Assembly (NCBI GenBank): GCA_019635355.1 | Contig: JAHBZQ010000001.1 | Location: 4,402,001 to 4,466,000 of the forward strand | DNA from: Rhizobacter sp. | GTDB lineage: Bacteria; Pseudomonadota; Gammaproteobacteria; Burkholderiales; Burkholderiaceae_C | DNA length: 64,000 nt | Direction of reading: 5' to 3' | In this document: positions 62,507 to 64,000 of the stretch, piece after piece | Layout: every line of letters starts with the position of its first letter | Position numbering within the stretch: position 1 is the stretch's first letter | Translations under genes and position numbers: made by a program | Notes under the pieces: generated by a model | What the model was told of the DNA's origin: nothing | Database searches by the model: none | The model's input: only the letters and a program-made list of their open reading frames with translations

Positions 62507-62529
62507 GCAAGCGAGAGAGGTGCGCGGTT

Positions 62530-62560
62530 GCGGGCTGGCGCGCGGTCAGCCCGCTTTTTT
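62530..62560 (+). terminator. Strong intrinsic terminator after the orphan sugar-binding gene
   Basis: GCGGGCTG (62530-62537) pairs perfectly with CAGCCCGC (62547-62554) around a 9-base loop, followed by six T's. The right arm overlaps the stop codon of the convergent msrQ gene. Confidence 0.9.
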
Positions 62561-63163
62561 GCGCCTCAACGCGTGCACGACGCGCCAGCCGAGCAGCAGC
62601 GCGATGACCACTGCGTAGACGCCGACCTCGGCCAGGTTGTTCTTCGACGCACGCATCCAGAAGAAGTGCAGGAGCCCGAGCAGCACGACGGCATAGACGA
62701 GCTTGTGCAGCATCTGCCAGCGTTTCGCGCCCAGCGCCTTGATCGCGCGGTTGAACGAGGTGGCGGCCAGCGGCACCATCAGCAGCAGCGCGAGGAAGCC
62801 GACGAGCGCAAACGGGCGCTTGGGAATGTCGCGCACGATGGCGTCGAGGTCGAAGCCCATGTCGAGCCAGCCATACGACAGGAAGTGCAGCACCGCGTAG
62901 AAGAAGGCGAAGAGCCCGAGCATGCGGCGAAAGCGTGCGAGCGCCGGCTGCTTCGTCATCACGCGCAAAGGCGTGACGGCGAGCGTGATGCACAGGAAGC
63001 GCAGCGTCCAGTCGCCGGTGCCGCGGATCAGCGCCTCGGCCGGGTTGGGGCCCAGCGTGTCGGCGAACGCGCCATAGAGCAACCACGCGAAGGGCAGGGC
63101 GCAAACGACGAACAGCAGCGGCTTGGCTGCAGGGTGCAGCCAGGGGGAACGACCTGGTGGCAT
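62546..63163 (-). CDS. msrQ: Heme-binding membrane subunit MsrQ of the MsrPQ methionine sulfoxide reductase
   Basis: 205 residues, six predicted transmembrane helices. It matches the YedZ/MsrQ pattern: GTGDWTLRFLCITLAVTPLRV, RRMLGLFAFFYAVLHFLSY (with the His of the heme-coordinating helix) and KRWQMLHKLVYAVVLLGLLHF (further His ligands). It passes electrons from the quinone pool to periplasmic MsrP. The start lies 7 bp after the msrP stop, as expected for an operon. Confidence 0.94.
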   Translation of the reverse strand: MPPGRSPWLHPAAKPLLFVVCALPFAWLLYGAFADTLGPNPAEALIRGTGDWTLRFLCITLAVTPLRVMTKQPALARFRRMLGLFAFFYAVLHFLSYGWLDMGFDLDAIVRDIPKRPFALVGFLALLLMVPLAATSFNRAIKALGAKRWQMLHKLVYAVVLLGLLHFFWMRASKNNLAEVGVYAVVIALLLGWRVVHALRRKKAG

Positions 63164-63170
63164 GCGTGGG

Positions 63171-64000
<830 letters not shown>

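Overview
The window is G+C-rich, with codons strongly biased to G/C at third positions, tightly packed genes and many ATGA/GTGA stop-start overlaps. Gene content (Bug-type solute receptors, a GtsABC-type sugar transporter, MsrPQ, and a thiC-thiO-thiS-thiG-thiDE cluster behind a TPP riboswitch) points to a betaproteobacterium of the order Burkholderiales, plausibly near Rubrivivax/Leptothrix/Rhizobacter. I see no tRNA, rRNA, CRISPR array, insertion sequence, integrase or phage gene; this looks like ordinary chromosome with several accessory-type clusters.

Layout. 1-252: the 3' end of a glutathione S-transferase. 374-3638: an unrecognised three-gene cluster (membrane protein, small beta-rich protein, exported probable beta-barrel). 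3750-7183: a lipoprotein, an aldo/keto reductase and an animal-type heme peroxidase. 7208-16209: a catabolic unit. A PAS-containing sigma-54 activator (14569-16209) diverges from an operon (14466 down to 7208) encoding a PaaI-type thioesterase, a single-chain biotin-dependent acyl-CoA carboxylase, a fused double CaiB/BaiF CoA-transferase and a Bug receptor. A near-consensus -24/-12 promoter sits directly before the thioesterase.

16214-24056: histidine phosphatase, small hydrolase, hybrid histidine kinase, the Lhr-type helicase/PdeM pair usually associated with a repair ligase (no ligase here) and a lipoprotein hydrolase. 24134-32860: mainly alpha/beta-hydrolase-fold enzymes with an AraC regulator, including a tandem pair of exported carboxylesterases, one of which has lost an N-terminal beta-domain; a DUF1254 protein closes the block. 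32930-38626: MORN-type repeat protein, YihY membrane protein, intradiol dioxygenase, MOSC protein, GNAT acetyltransferase, RibD-type reductase and a DUF4382 lipoprotein whose promoter carries a perfect 10-bp palindrome.

38795-41259: an AmmeMemoRadiSam unit, with Memo and AMMECR1 fused in one chain followed by its radical SAM enzyme. 41252-47016: the thiamin operon with its riboswitch. 47065-50417: small hypothetical genes, mtnN and an exported tannase-type esterase. 50570-52800: a carboxymuconolactone-decarboxylase-like protein, a cytoplasmic-looking subtilase and a small protein resembling a detached I9 inhibitor. 52881-62506: a Gfo/Idh/MocA oxidoreductase, a two-component system divergent from a glucose-type ABC transporter operon, an epimerase and an orphan sugar-binding protein. 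62546-64000: msrQ and most of msrP, cut by the window end.

The strongest candidates for undescribed biology are the sigma-54 acyl-CoA operon (with a 25-codon bridging ORF between its first two genes), the 374-3638 cluster and the subtilase/small-inhibitor pair.
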